A stretch of DNA of 64,000 nt from assembly GCA_026122225.1 (NCBI GenBank), contig JANEZZ010000467.1:62001-126000 (forward strand), read 5' to 3'. Under the pieces are notes generated by a model that did no database searches, was not told the origin of the DNA, and worked only from the letters and a program-made list of their open reading frames with translations. Below are positions 11,190 through 21,479 of the stretch, one piece after another; the stretch's first letter is position 1, and each line of letters starts with the position of its first letter. The stretch comes from Heloderma charlesbogerti. Its lineage: Eukaryota > Chordata > Lepidosauria > Squamata > Helodermatidae. Made by a program: the position numbers and the translations under genes.

Positions 11190-11955
11190 GCTGGGCTCTG
11201 GATCCCAAAAGAGGGAGCTAGTCTCAAGATGCTGGGGAAAAATAGTTTTATTCTTTAAGGCGGCAATCCTATGTTCCCTAGACAGTGTCTGGGGGACATA
11301 GGATTGTTTGGTTTCTTGGCTACAAGGTCAGAAACAAGGTTTCAACCTCAGAGCCAAGAACCTGCCCTCCCCCACCCCTACCCCCACCCCTACCCCCACC
11401 CTTATAGCCGGTGCGGAGAGAATCATGCCAGCTACCTCTCTGCACTTGGAAAAAAGAGTGTGGAGATGAGAAACAGGGGCGTTCCTGGGGGCAGGGAGGG
11501 GAGGAGACTGGAGCAGTAGCCATATGAGAAATCCTATGGCTGCCCCAGCCTACTTTTTATTTTATTTTATTTTATTATTAAATTTATTAATCGCCCATCT
11601 GGCTGGTCACCCAGCCACTCTGGGCGATGTACAACATACCATAAAACAATTTAAAACAATAAAATTCTACCATAAATTTTTTTTTTAAATACCCTAACCC
11701 ACCCCCTAAAATACTTCCCTCCCCCTCCGCGAAGCCTCCTTTTGAAGGGTGAAAACACCTGTCTAACTTAAATGCAGAGCAGGAGGCGGGAGGCATCTCC
11801 CTCTCTGCATAGGACACTCGTAAGCCTCTGAGTTCGGGGGCTTATGCGCACCCAGGGGGCAACCCGTAGGATTGCACCCTACAAAGCCCTTCTTAAAGAA
11901 TAATGCTTTTTTTTCCCCAGCCTCTTGAGACTTGCCATCTCTTTTTGGATCCTTT
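11190..11955. repeat. Inverted-repeat pair flanking a 'GCAATCCTA' element
   Basis: Outer arms of about 60 bp (11195-11257 and 11888-11950) are reverse complements: TCAAGATGCTGGGGAAAAAT and TTATTCTTTAAG on the left, CTTAAAGAATAATG and CCCCAGCCTCTTGAGA on the right. Between them, 11257-11880 has the ends GGCAATCCTATG and TAGGATTGCACCCT. The middle holds a CCCCTACCC tract (11363-11402) and a poly(T/A)-rich L2-like piece near 11552-11690. Confidence 0.55.
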
Positions 11956-11960
11956 TGGGA

Positions 11961-12534
11961 TGCTTTCCAGTTTTCTCATACTTTCAGGGCTGGCTGTGGG
12001 CATCAGTCTGGGGTGAGTAAAGAGCTGGGAAACAGGAGCGGTAGACGAAGCTAGTAGTCAGGACTGAAGAGTAAGTTAGAACTAAAGAACAAACTATGAG
12101 ACAGGAGCAGACTGCAGTTATATGGCAATATTCACACTTTTCCAAATTTTGTGATGCAGTTTATTAATTAAAAATGTGTATAATAGAGAAAAGCCCACGC
12201 AAAAAAGTGGATATTTGGGAACTGTGTGCACAAGCATGCATTATATTAGGGAGAATTGTTGGCAAAAATTGTATATTAGGAAAAATACATATAAAGGTGC
12301 ATACAAAGAATGCATGTATTAGGGGAAAACTGCACAAAAATGAATATGGTTTTTTGTGCAGACTTAAAAAATATTCCCAAACAGATGTGGAAACAGGATG
12401 GAACAAACATAATATCTGAAAAATGAGAAACTGAGTGGAATTGAACTTGAACTAGTCTTCAGTGGTCTGCAAACACATGCTTTAGTTGACTCACATCTGG
12501 TTCCTCTTTGCACCTATTACATGGAGTCATGGAG
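11961..12534. other. AT-rich stretch with weak internal repetition
   Basis: Between 12220 and 12350 the words GCATGTATTAGGGG, GCATTATATTAGGGA and TGTATATTAGGAA recur about every 40 bases, which suggests a decayed tandem repeat. Copy B of the 10735 repeat begins at about 12474. Confidence 0.4.
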
Positions 12535-12967
12535 GGAGCAATCCTATGGCCACTAGACAGTGGCTAGGTGGCCATAGGATATCTGGTTTTCCAGGTGCTG
12601 ACCTCAGAGCCCATGCTCATTCCCAGAGAACCAGCCTCCCCCCACTTCCACACTGCCTCGGACGCAGCATGGAAGAGCCCCATCCTCCGTGCTCACTAGA
12701 GGAGTGCGGAGCGGCCAGAACGGGGCGTGGCTGGGGTGTTCCGGGGTGGGGAGAGCGTAGCTGCCTGTACGACGCATCCTATATGTTGTACAGCAGCATC
12801 CTTCCCCACTCCGTGCTCCTGTGGCTAGACAGCCACAATTGGCTGTCTAGAAGAAAAAGCAGGGCAGAAGGAGCGCGGAGGGAACGATCCCCTCTATGCT
12901 TCTCCTGCCTTGCTTTGGATAGGTGGCCGCCTCCGAGTTCGGCTATCTAGATAGGATTGCACCCTTT
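12535..12967. mobile_element. Non-autonomous DNA element, 'GCAATCCTA' family
   Basis: It begins GAGGGAGCAATCCTATGG and ends TAGATAGGATTGCACCCTTT. The GC-rich interior resembles 2345-2812. Its chance open frame (12486-12950) is not a gene. It sits inside copy B of the 10735 repeat, together with a reversed L2-like tail at 12975-13080. Confidence 0.55.
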
Positions 12968-13164
12968 CTGACTTCATTTTTACCCCACTTTTCAGCCAAA
13001 AAAGGCTCCCAGAGTGGCTTGCACAAATTAATAATAAGAGAGTCCCTGCCCTCAGGCTTACATTCTAAAAGACATGACACAAAAGGAAAAGGGATTGGGG
13101 GGGGGGACCAAATTCAGTCTCACTTTAATAACTTCCTGACCTTTAGGCTGGAACCGTTCTAAAA

Positions 13165-13268
13165 TCTTCAAGTAGGTTGAACTTTATATCTAGGCAGAAA
13201 ACGTCTTATCTTGACATCTCTCATCTGATTTCCATTTTTAAAACTTGACCTCCATTTTGAGCCAAGCA
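13165..13268. repeat. Dispersed repeat, copy B, right part
   Basis: This matches 10880-10960 (TCTAGGCAGAAAACGTCTTA, TTGACATCTCTCATCT) and continues the repeat that was interrupted after about 12530. Confidence 0.6.
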
Positions 13269-13946
13269 AGAGGTACAATTGCATGACATAGCTATTCTGA
13301 AGTCTTGGCTATTGTGCCGATTATTGGCATTGTCATTCTTCTAATCAAATTAAACCCACACAATATGGCAGGTATTACAAACAAGTATTTATGTTTTATA
13401 AATAAGTTAATTTAGCTAGAGAAGAGGCAGGAGGTGGGGGGCAGGCAAAATCAATAGGCCTCTTCCTTTGCTTGCCTCCCACCCACTTCCATCCTTTACC
13501 TCACATGAAGGAACCCCTTTCCCACACCACCATTAGGGACTTGGGGATGCAGAGAGAGGCAAGCAGGTTTTTCTCCTTCCTTCACTGACCTTCCCATTTT
13601 TTTAATGTTGCTATTTTGGAAGTCACTTGTCACTCTCCAGGGTGGGGGAGGGGTGGTGACATTCACTCTATTGTGGTCTTTGAATAGGTAAAATACTGTT
13701 CTAGAGAATGTCTTCACAAGTGTTTCTCAGATTGCAATTTCATTTCCTGTATCTATAGATTGCTTAAGGGTGGAACATTGGAAGTTGCATTTTACTGACC
13801 TGGTTCGCACAATCACCGCAGCCCATCGTGGCTTCTTTAAACCATGGTGGGTTGCGGTGTCCATGGGCGCCAGTAGGGGCGTTGCTAGGTTCTTAAAAGA
13901 TCCGAGGCACAGGCCCATAATACAAATTTGCACATATATATATATA
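13269..13946. other. No gene; half of a 'GGTTTGCAC'-type MITE near 13797
   Basis: At 13797-13850 the sequence GACCTGGTTCGCACAATCAC and CCATGGTGGGTTGC recalls the element at 1345. A (TA)n run at 13934-13946 is the target region of the Tc1 element. Confidence 0.4.
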
Positions 13947-15566
13947 CACTCAGGGCCAGAAATATCGGAACAAGGATAACTGTTTTGGCAGTTGGCCTCT
14001 GTACACCACCACATTGAAGTTGAAAGGAAACACACCCAGATGGGAGCGAAGGCGGGACTTTCAGCTGTAACCATTCAGGAAGGACAGCCAGTGGCATACA
14101 CACGCCCCCATCGTTGGTGGCTCCTAAGTAATGGAACGAATGGCTGACAAGCAGCTGCATGGCCAGGTGTGGCCTGTTTCCTGGGTACCCCATAACCAAT
14201 CAAGCAGATAAAAGGCCTGGAAGTGGTTCTGAGTGTTACATTTGCATTTGGTAGCTGTTCACTGGAACCCCCAACATGAGGTCCAAAGAGGTGTCCATGC
14301 GAATGAAGGAGGCCATCATTAGGCTGAGGAAACAAAATAAACCCATCAGAGAGATAGCAAAAACATTGGGAGTGGCCAACACAACAGTTTGGAACATCCT
14401 GAAAAAGAAGGAATTAACTGGCAAGCTCAGCAACAGCAAAAGGCCTGGAAGACCACACAAGACAACTAAAGTGGATGACTGCAGAATGCTGCTCATGGTG
14501 AAGAGGAACCCTTTCACAACATCTAGCCGGGTCAAGAACACTCTTGAGGAGGTAGGCATGTCATTTTCAACATCTACAGTCAAGAGATAGCTTTATGAAC
14601 GTAAATACAGAGGCTTCACAACAAGGTGCAAACCACTGGTAACGCTCAAGAACAGAAAGGCCAGATTAGCCTTTGCCAGCAAACACCTAAAAAGCCTGCC
14701 CGGTTCTGGAAGAAGATTCTTTGGACTGATGAAACCAAGATTAACTTGTACCAGAATGATGGGAAGAGAAAAGTATGGAGAAGGAAAGGAACAGCTCATG
14801 ATCCAAAGCATACCACATCATCTGTCAAACATGGTGGAGGCAGTGTTATGGCATGGGCATGTATGGCTGCCAATGGAACTGGGTCACTGGTGTTTATTGA
14901 TGACCTGACTGCTGATCAAAGCAGCAGGATGAATTCTGAAGTGTATAGGGCTATACTTTCTGCTCAGATTCAGCCGATTGCTGCCCAACTGATAGGACGC
15001 CACTTTATATTGCAGATGGATAATGACCCAAAACATACAGCAAAGGCTACCCAAGAGTTTCTCCAGGCAAAGAAGTGGGATGTTCTTCAATGGCCAAGTC
15101 AGTCACCTGCTTTCACCCCCAAAGAGCATGCTTTTCACTTACTGAAGACAAGACTGAAGGCAGAAAGACCCACAAACAAGCAGCAGCTGAAGGCAGCTGC
15201 AGTAAAGGCCTGGCAAAGCATCTCGAGGGAGGAAACTCAGCATTTGGGCATGTCCATGGGTTCCAGACTTCAGGCAGTCATTGACTGCAAAGGATTTTCA
15301 TCCAGGTATTAAAGGCAATCCTTAAGTTTGAAATAATGTTGGTTTGTTCCATTACTTCTGAGCCACCAACTGTGGGTGTGTGCGTATGCCACTGGTTGTA
15401 CTTCCTGAATGGTTAGTGCCCCACTTTTGTTGAACCCCTTGAATTACAGCTGAAAGTCCTGACTTCGCTCCCATCTGGGTGTGTTTCCTTTCAACTTCAA
15501 TGTGGTGGTGTACAGAGGCCAACTGCCAAAACAGTTATCCTTGTCCAATATTTCTGGCCCTGACTG
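13947..15566 (+). mobile_element. Tc1/mariner transposon with long inverted repeats
   Basis: The ends are CACTCAGGGCCAGAAATATC (13947) and GGCCCTGACTG (to 15566), flanked on both sides by TA (13945-13946, 15567-15568) inside TA-rich sequence. The inverted repeats are long, reaching inward to about 14145 and 15345 with an extra approximately 30-bp stretch on the right arm, so roughly 200 bp each. A single transposase gene lies between them. The TA duplication and the layout are those of Tc1-like elements. Confidence 0.92.
14276..15312 (+). pseudogene. Tc1-like transposase, broken by a stop and a frameshift
   Basis: The protein would bind the terminal repeats and catalyse cut-and-paste transposition. 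From the Met at 14276, the N-terminal part shows the paired helix-turn-helix region (IREIAKTLGVANTTVWNIL) and a GRP-type linker (KRPGRPHKT). A TAG stop at 14588-14590 ends this frame. The frame itself continues a further 30 codons or so, then a 1-bp shift near 14690 moves to the frame open to 15312. The catalytic region keeps D in LWTDETKINLY, D in MDNDPKHTA and the E in KEHAFH. The usual SPDLNP motif before that E reads SPAFTP. The length matches the approximately 340-residue family. It is inactive. Confidence 0.92.
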
Positions 15567-15597
15567 TATATATATATTAGAGTCTAAGCACACCTCT

Positions 15598-15660
15598 AAT
15601 GTGTGTGTGTGTGTGTGTGTGTGTGCATGTGCATGTGCATGTGGTGTGCTTGCATGTGTG
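15598..15660. repeat. (GT)n microsatellite
   Basis: A GT dinucleotide run at 15600-15625, followed by GCATGT repeats. Confidence 0.9.
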
Positions 15661-16490
15661 TATAGATTACATACATAAGAAGTGTGCACTGACCCTCCAC
15701 CCCACTTCAACTCAGAGCCCGATTCAGCATTTTGGAAAACATCCCGCTTCTGCTCGGGCCAATTTGTAGTAGGACCACTTCAGCTCAGCACCAAACCTAA
15801 GTCAAGGTTTGGAAAAATGAGTCTTTATGGTTCCTGTTGACTACCATGAGAAATGAGAAAAAAAAACTGTAACTTTTTTCTCTTGGTCAGAACTGGATGA
15901 TAATTTCAGGCATAGTAGCCCCCTAGAAGGGGGTTACACCTGCTCAATGTCAGAAAAATAGGTGCAGGTTTTATATTTTGATTTTCTTTTTAAGGGAACT
16001 GCCAATAACATTTTTATTACTTGGAAGAATTGGATAAACATATCAGGATTCATTGCCCCATCAGAGGAAATCATGTCTGCCAGATTTCAGAATGTTAGCC
16101 ACAGGGGTTTTTGTGCAAGGGTGGCCAAGCTTGACATTTTGAGGTCTCCAAAAGAGGCCTCCCTATTTTCCTTGTGAACCATTGTTCTGAAAATTACAGC
16201 CAGCCTAGAGCTGTCCCTAAGTAAGAAACCAGCAAAGCTACAGAAATATAGGTGCAGCAGTCCATGTGGAAGGGGAGTTCTCCAATTTGGGGGAGGGAGT
16301 GATTTGCTTTCCCTTCCCTTCACCCCCACCCCTGAATAGCTTTTGGGTAAGTTTGTATGAAAATGCACAGGTCATTAGAGGTTTTCCGTAGGCAACAGAC
16401 CTGCAAAATTCCTGAAGGATACACATGTATGCACATTTAGAATTACTTGAAATTATTTACATTTCACCAATGTTAGCAGCAGGGGAACAT
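15661..16490. other. No gene seen
   Basis: Only short chance frames, and no repeat recognised. Confidence 0.4.
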
Positions 16491-16494
16491 GGGT

Positions 16495-16625
16495 GGGAAG
16501 GTGCTATAGCACTCATGTCTTGCTTGTGGGTTTCCCGTTGGCATCTGGTTGGCCACTGTGTGAACAGAATGCTGGACTAGATGGACCTTGGTCTGATGCA
16601 GCACGGCTCTTCTTATGTTCTTAAA
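16495..16625 (+). repeat. CR1 LINE 3' tail
   Basis: It carries GGCCACTGTGTGAACAGAAT and GCTCTTCTTATGTTCTTA, the same ending as at 62620-62735 and (reversed) 2872-3092. Confidence 0.75.
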
Positions 16626-16860
16626 TAAAGAGTGTATTTTCATTAATGACTTGGACAAGGAGGTGCAGGGAATGCTTATCAAATTTGCAGATGACATAAA
16701 ATTGGGTGGGATAGCTAATACCCTGGAAGACAGAAACAAAATTCAAAGTGATCCTGATAGGCTGGAGCACTGGGCTGAAAACCACAGAATGAAATTTAAT
16801 AGGGATAAATGCCAAGTTCTGCACCTAGGAAAAAGAAACCAAAAGCACAATTACAAAGGG
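16626..16860 (+). pseudogene. CR1 LINE reverse-transcriptase fragment
   Basis: About 75 codons cover the palm motif FADDIKLGGIANT and the downstream WAENHRMKFNRDKCQVLHLG block. It is the same region as 49784-49960 on the minus strand. Both ends are truncated, and it is followed by an unrelated repeat at 16875. It is non-functional. Confidence 0.85.
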
Positions 16861-16874
16861 GGAGGGGAGAACAC

Positions 16875-17070
16875 AAAGATGGAAACCAGCCCCCATTGTA
16901 ACCTGCAGGATATCTATAATGAAGCTGTGAAGTACTTACTCCCTAAGGCAATGAGTCGGAGCCTCGAGAACCCGCTTAATCACACTTAAGGAATTGGGCT
17001 TTAAAATGTGCTATTTCAATTGAGGGGGAGTCTGTAAGTTCTGTTGTGGGCATTCAAAGGCAACCCTCAT
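16875..17070. repeat. Repeat pair, copy 1
   Basis: The words CCCCCATTGTAACC, GAAGCTGTGAAGTACTTACT and AAGGAATTGGGCTT recur in order at 18165-18437. The two copies flank the L2 insertion at 17105-18122. Confidence 0.7.
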
Positions 17071-17103
17071 TATTGTTGTTGTTGTTGTTGTTGTTGTTGT
17101 TAT
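17071..17103. repeat. (TTG)n microsatellite
   Basis: About ten TTG units lie next to the 3' end of the reversed L2. Confidence 0.9.
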
Positions 17104-18122
17104 TTCCCATCTTTTTCCCAACACAGGGACTCAAGGCGGCTTTACAACATTAAAAACTTGAACAGTTAAAACACATAAATAGACATATACAAAAGTTGAA
17201 AATATAATTAAATCATCAATAATATTAAAATTGTATAAAATATCAAAATTGTAAAAGACAACAAACAATATAAATATAAACCACAGTGTCCATCCATCAT
17301 ATTCTCACAGGTCCAGACTAACAATCCTCAAAGTCCTGCTGGGAAAAAAAGTTTTTACCTACCCCCAAAAGCATACCAAGGAGGGTGCCATTCTCGCCTC
17401 CCTGGTAGGCCTCAGGGCTGAATCCAGAAGTACACCCAAGCTGCGAACCTGTGTCTTCAGGGGGAGCGTAACCCCATCCAGCACAAGCTGAATCCCTATT
17501 CCCTGATCTGCCTTTTGACTAACCAGCAGCACTTATGTCTTGTCTGTATTAAGCTTCAGTTTATTTGCCCTCATCCAGTCCATTACTGCCAACAGACACC
17601 GGTTTAGCACTGCAACAGCTTCCTTGGAAATAGATGGAAAGGAAAAGGAGAGTTGGGTGTCATCAGTGTACTGGTGACACCAAACCCCAAAACTCTGGAC
17701 AACCTCTCCCAATGGTTTCATGTGTGTGTTAAATAGCATAGGGGACAAAACAGAGCCCTGAGGAACTCCACGGGCCAATGGCCAGTGAATCAAACAGGAG
17801 TCCCCCAGCACCACCTTCTGGGTCCGCCCCTCCAAGAAGGAATGGAGCCACTATAAAACAGTGCCCCCAAGTCCCATCCCAGCGAGGCAGCCCAGAAGGA
17901 TACCATGGTCGATGGTATCGAAAGCCGCTGAGAGGTGCAGCAGAACCAACAGGGACACACTCCCCCTGTCTAGTTCCTGGCGTAGGTCATCCACCAAGGC
18001 GACCAGAGCTGTTTCTGTCCCATACCCAGGTCTGAAGCCAGATTGAAATGGATCTAGATAAGCTGTCTCATCCAGGAATCCCTGGAGTTGGGAGGCCACC
18101 ACAATGGGAGTTGACAACAATG
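17104..18122 (-). mobile_element. L2-type LINE fragment, reversed
   Basis: A minus-strand L2 body with an A-rich 3' region (17130-17330) and 5' truncation at about 18122. It is the same family as 4175-5290. Confidence 0.85.
17340..18120 (-). pseudogene. L2 LINE reverse transcriptase, broken
   Basis: Read on the minus strand, the N-terminal piece (18120-17851) carries [20 protein letters not shown] and the [11 protein letters not shown] palm motif. After a frame break near 17845, the next piece (17835-17533) has GVPQGSVLSPMLFN and the catalytic box YTDDTQLSFSF, where the family has YADD. It continues into MDWMRANKLKLNTDKT. The remainder to about 17340 is readable only with stops. No endonuclease is present. 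It is a relic. Confidence 0.87.
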
Positions 18123-18164
18123 AAACTTACTTTTAAGGACACACTACTGGTTTTTTTGTGGGAG

Positions 18165-18437
18165 AGGGAAACCAGTCCCCATTTTAATGCACAGTATCTC
18201 TATAAGGAAGCTGTGAAGTAGTTACTTCCTAAGGCAATGAATTGGAGCCTCCAGATCGTGCTTAATCTCATTTAAGCACCATCAGAGAGCTTCGGCTATT
18301 GGGCGGTATAGAAATGAAATAAATAAATAAATAAATAAATAAACAAACAAAATTAAGGAATTGGGCTTCAAAATGTGCTGTGTCAGTTGAGGGGCTTCTC
18401 TGTAATTTCTGTGGGCATTCAGAGGACAAGCCTCATT
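18165..18437. repeat. Repeat pair, copy 2, split by an L2 tail
   Basis: This is colinear with 16875-17070 but interrupted at 18284-18350 by the L2 tail module (GAGAGCTTCGGCTATTGGGC then AAATAAATAA). The host sequence resumes at TTAAGGAATTGGGCTTC. TTAAG occurs on both sides of the insertion and may be its target duplication. Confidence 0.65.
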
Positions 18438-18871
18438 CAGCACAGTGGGAGGAAACACCCCTTGACTGGGGTCATGGTGAAAGGCACACCCCAGGGCAGG
18501 GCTGGCATACCCGAGCTAAATGCGGGGGTTGGGGTACACAATAAGTATACCAGGGAGAACCCTATTTAAGGAAAAGAATCGGACTTCAAGCAGTCTCAGG
18601 AAATCCGGTTCTTCCCTGATAAGCTCTGCGGTGGCTGCTGGATGGCCACGACGTCATGTATCCCTAACGACCTCAACACACAGCCAGCTCGGAGTAAATT
18701 GCTGGGGGAAACACCCCCCTAGTTTAAAAAGCAGGGGTATGTAGCTCAACTACTGGGCTGCACCAAAGCCGAGTGACAAATCCTGGACCAGTTCAGCTCC
18801 CTGGGAATTGAGATTGTTGTCAGGGAAGGGGGGGGTTAGACACACACTGCCCAGGAATGCAAGGGTCTGAC
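18438..18871. other. No gene seen
   Basis: This mixed sequence includes a G-run at 18827-18835. No domain or repeat was recognised. Confidence 0.4.
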
Positions 18872-19483
18872 TAGGGATGTTAGAGAAATCCACTGCGGAC
18901 TCCAATGAGGCCAGATTCTTTGGAATCCAGCCTCCAGGGTCTGCGGCAGAATGGAGTACTTACCTCCACCTCCCCCCAGAATCCATGTGAAGGCGGGTCC
19001 TCTCCACAGCAACTCCAGCCGGCTCCATATAGCCAGCGATACGGCCGCCGTTGCCATGCCGTATCACTGAGGAGGAAGGAATCTGGACACAAATGGTGCA
19101 GAGGATGCCACTTGCGGCTGTAAAGCTCTTAGTTTAAGCTAATTGCAGCCATAAATGCAATTATGCATAAATTGCATAAATTTATTTATGCAATTGCATA
19201 AATAAATTGCATAAATGGCTGCAATTAGCTTAAACTAAGAGCTTTACGGCCGCAAGTGGCATCCTCTACGCCATTTGCATCCAGATTCCTTCCTCCTCAG
19301 CGATACGGCATGGCAATGGTGACTGTATAGCTGGCTATACAGAGCCAGCTGGTGGCTCCATGGAATCGCCGTGGAGCAGAGCCAGCCCACGAGGATTCTG
19401 GGGGAGGAATGGATCACCTCCCTCCGTGGGCGGATTCCCCCCCGGAGCAGCAGGTAGGGAATCTGCCCATCCCTTGATCTGAG
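18864..19483. mobile_element. Foldback hAT-type element (TAGGGATG ends)
   Basis: The element is 18872-19475. It begins TAGGGATGTTAGAGAA and ends CCCATCCCTT. The flanks GGTCTGAC (18864-18871) and GATCTGAG (19476-19483) agree at 6 of 8 positions, a worn 8-bp duplication. The interior is a foldback: GAATCTGGACACAAATGG...AAGCTCTTAGTTTAAGCTAA on the left returns reversed at about 19220-19290, around a (TTTATGCAAT)-rich centre near 19185. The first 16 bases equal the reverse-complemented end of the element at 50170-50809, so it is the same family. Confidence 0.8.
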
Positions 19484-19607
19484 TCACTATGAGCCTGGCT
19501 CAGTGTACACTGTCTAACTTACACTCTGGGAAAATCTACACTTAGCATGTAATCACAACAAAGCCGGTAGAATATCGCTGTTAATCTAATCATATTAAAA
19601 CGTGATA

Positions 19608-19818
19608 ATTGATTTTTTTTTCTGCCAGTGTAACTCTCCGAAACTTCAAAGCTTCAGAGAAACTGCTCCTTCTGTGTGCTGTATTTTTTGCATGATATCA
19701 AGATCAGAATCTGTACATGGCTGTATTTTTAGCTGTCAGTCTTCCCTTTTTTCTGCATGTGTGTGTGTGTGTTTGTGTGTGTTGCTGTGTGTTCACATGT
19801 GTCTGTGCACGCGGGACC
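19608..19818. repeat. Approximately 200-bp direct repeat, copy 1
   Basis: From CTCTCCGAAACTTCAAAGCT through TTTTTGCATGATATCAAGAT and a TG-rich run to GCGGGACCCAG, this parallels 28812-29003 in the same order and orientation. The inner Harbinger element begins exactly at its right end. Confidence 0.85.
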
Positions 19819-21479
19819 CAGGGCCAATCTACGCTTATGTTTTTTTCTGCCTCCAATACAGATGGCGGTCTCACCATCTGTATTTCACACTACACAGCAC
19901 CTGCCTCGCATCAGAACCAGAATTTCCCGCTCCCGTGCTCCCACTTTGAACACCCTGTTATTCTGGTATTTCCCATTAATGTGCTTTGATTTTCCGTGTT
20001 CGCAACCATATATGGTTGTTGTCGCCTCCCACATATGGCGGTGTTTGTATTTCCCTCCTGTCCAATCAGAGCCCTCGATGCCCCCAGGTCGTCTTCCGGC
20101 TAGCGATTGTGTCTCTTCCTGAGCAGTCGGCATTTTGGCACAAAATGGTAGCCCCCCTGTGCCCCTTCCCTTCCTTTTTTTTTTTTTTTTAACAATGAGA
20201 ATATCTTCGAATCTTTGAAGAATCAAAGCTTGTATTTTGTCACCGTAGCCTCCCCATCTGCCAGGATCGTACAGAGTAAGCGCTTAAACCCCACTCCCCA
20301 CCTTTTGAGTGTGCATTTCATTTTGTCCTATGTATTGCTGCTCCCCCACTCTGTTCTTCCCCCCCATGCTACCACTGCTGGGCACCCACTTCTCCCTCCC
20401 CCACTTTATCTGAAAACTCTCTTCCTCGCCTGGCTTTCTCCCCCACTGGTGGGATATTGCGATGCCTTGAGTGGCTCGCACTGCAGCAGTACACAGAAAG
20501 TTTTTTGAGGGAGACTTCCGTGCTGCTCTCATTGCTGTGAGTGCTGTGCCCTTCTTCCAGAGTGCCTCCACATACTGTACAAGGTGGCCGCTTCTCCTCC
20601 AAACTAACTTCCCAAGATATTTTTCGGTGTTATTTCCCACTACACGTGGGGTGTGTTTTCCCCTTTCGGGTCCATTTGGTCTTTGTGCATGGAGCAACGC
20701 TCTTCACCAAGGACAAGCCCGCCAGGTTGCAGGCGCCAAGAAACAGCCACACCTTTCTGGGCATGCTTTGTGTTTTGGAGGACCGATGGTGCCCCCTCCC
20801 GAATAGCGTCCCAGACCGATGAAGATGTCTGCTGGTTGTGTGTCCCCTGTTGCTGCAACTCTCAAGGCAAGCCTGTGCTTTTGAAAAGAATGTGGACTGA
20901 GCAGGTGGGACTTGCATTCTAAGGCTTGTGCCCTGAATGGCTTATCAGGCTTCAGGGGACACGTAACGCATCTGGACACACGGTGCCTGGGGATGGCATT
21001 TTACCTGGCACATGAGTCAGGGTGGGTTGCCCCACTTTACCTCCCTCAGAAAAGGCTGCAAAGCCCTGCGGTTTCTGTGTTGTGCAGTGTGACCTACCCC
21101 AGAGGCGCTGGGGTAGATCTCACTTTTGTGCTCTGCCACGAGAGCCTCCTGCCGCTAACAGGGGGTGGTGGTGCCCTGTGCTCAAAATCACAGCCATGAC
21201 ATGTGGGTGCCCCATGATGCCCCCTTCCCTGGACCCGGGTAAGAGGTTCTATTGCCGGAGGGGGAGAATTGACAGGGCAGGGGGGACTGCTGCGTATGAG
21301 AACCATGTGGCCCACTCCCTGCTCTGATATTTACTTGCGTGTGCTCTTTTCTTATTCAGGCCATTACAACACGGAGCACTGCGCAACCCTCTACAGGAGA
21401 GAGATCCCACTCCTGCTGCTCGAAATTCTGCCCGTTTTGTTCTGCTAGATAGGACCCCCTTCTTTCTACCATCAACACC

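Noticed and set aside
12486..12950. 154-codon plus frame
   Set aside because: It lies wholly inside a GC-rich non-autonomous element with inverted ends, and no domain is present.
20284..20980. Several overlapping frames of 70-137 codons
   Set aside because: Frames on both strands overlap in the same GC-rich stretch and none has a motif.
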